From: an uncultured Bacillota bacterium
Lineage (GTDB): Bacteria > Bacillota_I > Bacilli_A > Erysipelotrichales > Erysipelotrichaceae
Direction of reading: 5' to 3'
Length of the DNA: 6,477 nucleotides
NCBI GenBank assembly: GCA_946619805.1
Contig: CAMOMM010000057.1
Location: forward strand, 1-6,477
Both the position numbers and the translations under genes were made by a program. The notes beneath the pieces were generated by a model. That model made no database searches, was not told where the DNA came from, and was given only the letters and a program-made list of their open reading frames with translations. Shown in pieces: positions 5,597-6,477 of this stretch. Every line of letters begins with the position of its first letter. The first letter of the stretch is position 1.

Positions 5597-6477
5597 TTAA
5601 TAGCCCAGTTTTCTGTCTACGACATGTTCCATTGGTTCACTGTTAATATAATGCTTCAGATTGGTCAGAAACATGTTGAAGTTGGTTTCCTTGGTATAGT
5701 CAATGGTAAGGTTGCCGGAAATATGCGGTGTTATTATCAGGTTTGCGGTTTTATATAATGGGGAATCTTCCGGTAAAGGTTCCTTGCGGAAGACATCCAG
5801 AGCTGCCCCGGCCAGCTTTCCGCTTTCCAGAGCTTCAATGAGGGCATCTTCATCGATGGCAGAGCCTCTGCCGACATTGACAATGCGGGCACCTTGCGGT
5901 AATAACGCTATTCTTTTTCTGTTAAGGTAATTGATGGTTTCCGGTGTTTCCGGGACACATGAAACCAACAGATCAGTTTCCGGAAGCAACTCATCCAGTT
6001 TATCTATTGGATATGTTGCAGTGAAGAACGGCTTCTTTCTGCCGGTACGGCTTACCCCGTTAATGCAGGATGGATGAAAGGCACTGACTCTTTCGGCGAA
6101 TCTGGTACCGATGTCACCTGTTCCTACTACAGTAATTCTCTGACCGTAGATGCTTTCCTGAGGCAGACCCTTATGCCATTGTCTTTCAGCGGTGTATTGC
6201 CGGTATTGCGGCATTTTTCTTAACATCATCAGAGTAACCATGATGATGTGTTCGGCAATTGAAAGTCCGAAGGCCCCGGCTGAATTGGTCAGCAGCGTAT
6301 CTTTCTTAATTACGGGGATATAGTTATTCACCCCGGCACTGGCCGAATGGAACCATTTGAGTTTTGGTGCGTTTTTAATCAGATAGGACCCACCACCGTA
6401 TATGATGGTTGCTTCTGGAAGATATTGTTCTGCTTCCGTGGCATTAGCTGCCAGAGAAAACCGGTAATCATTTTCTT
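5597..6477 (-). CDS. D-isomer-specific 2-hydroxyacid dehydrogenase (5' end outside window)
   Basis: The frame is open from the window edge to the TAA at 5599-5597, giving 292 visible residues. Family members usually have about 310-330, so roughly the first 20-40 residues are missing. In visible numbering, the substrate-loop motif SASAGVNNY is at 44-52, the Rossmann loop VVGTGDIG at 116-123, and the catalytic triad is R203 in NVGRGS, E232 in RKEPLPED and H251 in ITPHISG. The family reduces 2-keto acids to D-2-hydroxyacids (or the reverse) in the cytoplasm. After the second Rossmann strand the protein reads VSRTGRKKP (141-149), with basic residues instead of the acidic residue typical of NAD users, which suggests NADP(H) preference as in GhrA-type glyoxylate/hydroxypyruvate reductases. 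The exact substrate is unknown. A GTG at 6331 is an internal valine codon, because conserved family sequence continues upstream of it. It is the upstream member of a probable operon with the CPBP gene. Confidence 0.92.
   Translation of the reverse strand, partial: ENDYRFSLAANATEAEQYLPEATIIYGGGSYLIKNAPKLKWFHSASAGVNNYIPVIKKDTLLTNSAGAFGLSIAEHIIMVTLMMLRKMPQYRQYTAERQWHKGLPQESIYGQRITVVGTGDIGTRFAERVSAFHPSCINGVSRTGRKKPFFTATYPIDKLDELLPETDLLVSCVPETPETINYLNRKRIALLPQGARIVNVGRGSAIDEDALIEALESGKLAGAALDVFRKEPLPEDSPLYKTANLIITPHISGNLTIDYTKETNFNMFLTNLKHYINSEPMEHVVDRKLGY

Noticed and set aside
5597..6331. Dehydrogenase starting at the GTG at 6331
   Set aside because: The frame continues upstream to the window edge and encodes typical N-terminal domain sequence, including the strand and loop before GVNNY, so this GTG is an internal valine codon.

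Overview
The window looks like a chromosomal housekeeping stretch from a low- to mid-GC Gram-positive bacterium (Bacillota). The evidence is an HPr with both the His-15 and the regulatory Ser-46 sites, AGGAGG-type ribosome binding sites, short intrinsic terminators, a PgcA-type phosphohexomutase and a membrane-anchored Ig-like/amidase-type surface protein. Erysipelotrichia is my best guess for the class, but it rests on general resemblance and cannot be settled here. I see no insertion sequence, phage gene, CRISPR array, tRNA or rRNA.

Layout. Positions 1-1170 (minus strand) hold most of a membrane-anchored extracellular protein with two Ig-like modules and an NTF2-like region. It is cut by the window edge just where an amidase_6-type domain seems to begin. 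A 145-base divergent intergenic region follows. The plus strand then carries four genes. An HD-domain phosphohydrolase (1316-1786) overlaps by 4 bases a five-helix membrane protein of the CmpB / 'putative ABC transporter permease' family (1783-2409). After a 112-base region with a good sigma-A-type promoter and a near-consensus CcpA (cre) site come ptsH/HPr (2522-2788), an intrinsic terminator, and a phosphoglucomutase/phosphomannomutase (2844-4529). A hairpin terminator, possibly bidirectional, separates these from a convergent minus-strand pair: a CPBP-family intramembrane protease homologue (4612-5580) and, 16 bases upstream of it, a D-isomer 2-hydroxyacid dehydrogenase (5597-6477) whose N-terminus lies beyond the window.

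How the genes fit together. HPr is the phosphocarrier of sugar PTS uptake and, when phosphorylated on Ser-46, the CcpA co-repressor in Bacillota. The mutase next to it interconverts glucose-6-phosphate, a PTS product, and glucose-1-phosphate, which feeds UDP-glucose, glycolipid and polysaccharide synthesis. The two genes therefore sit at the sugar entry point. A terminator lies between them with little room for a second promoter, so mutase expression may depend on read-through. The HD/CmpB pair appears translationally coupled and has no known joint function that I can name. No clearly new system is visible. The HD/CmpB pair and the control region of ptsH-mutase are the parts most worth a second look.
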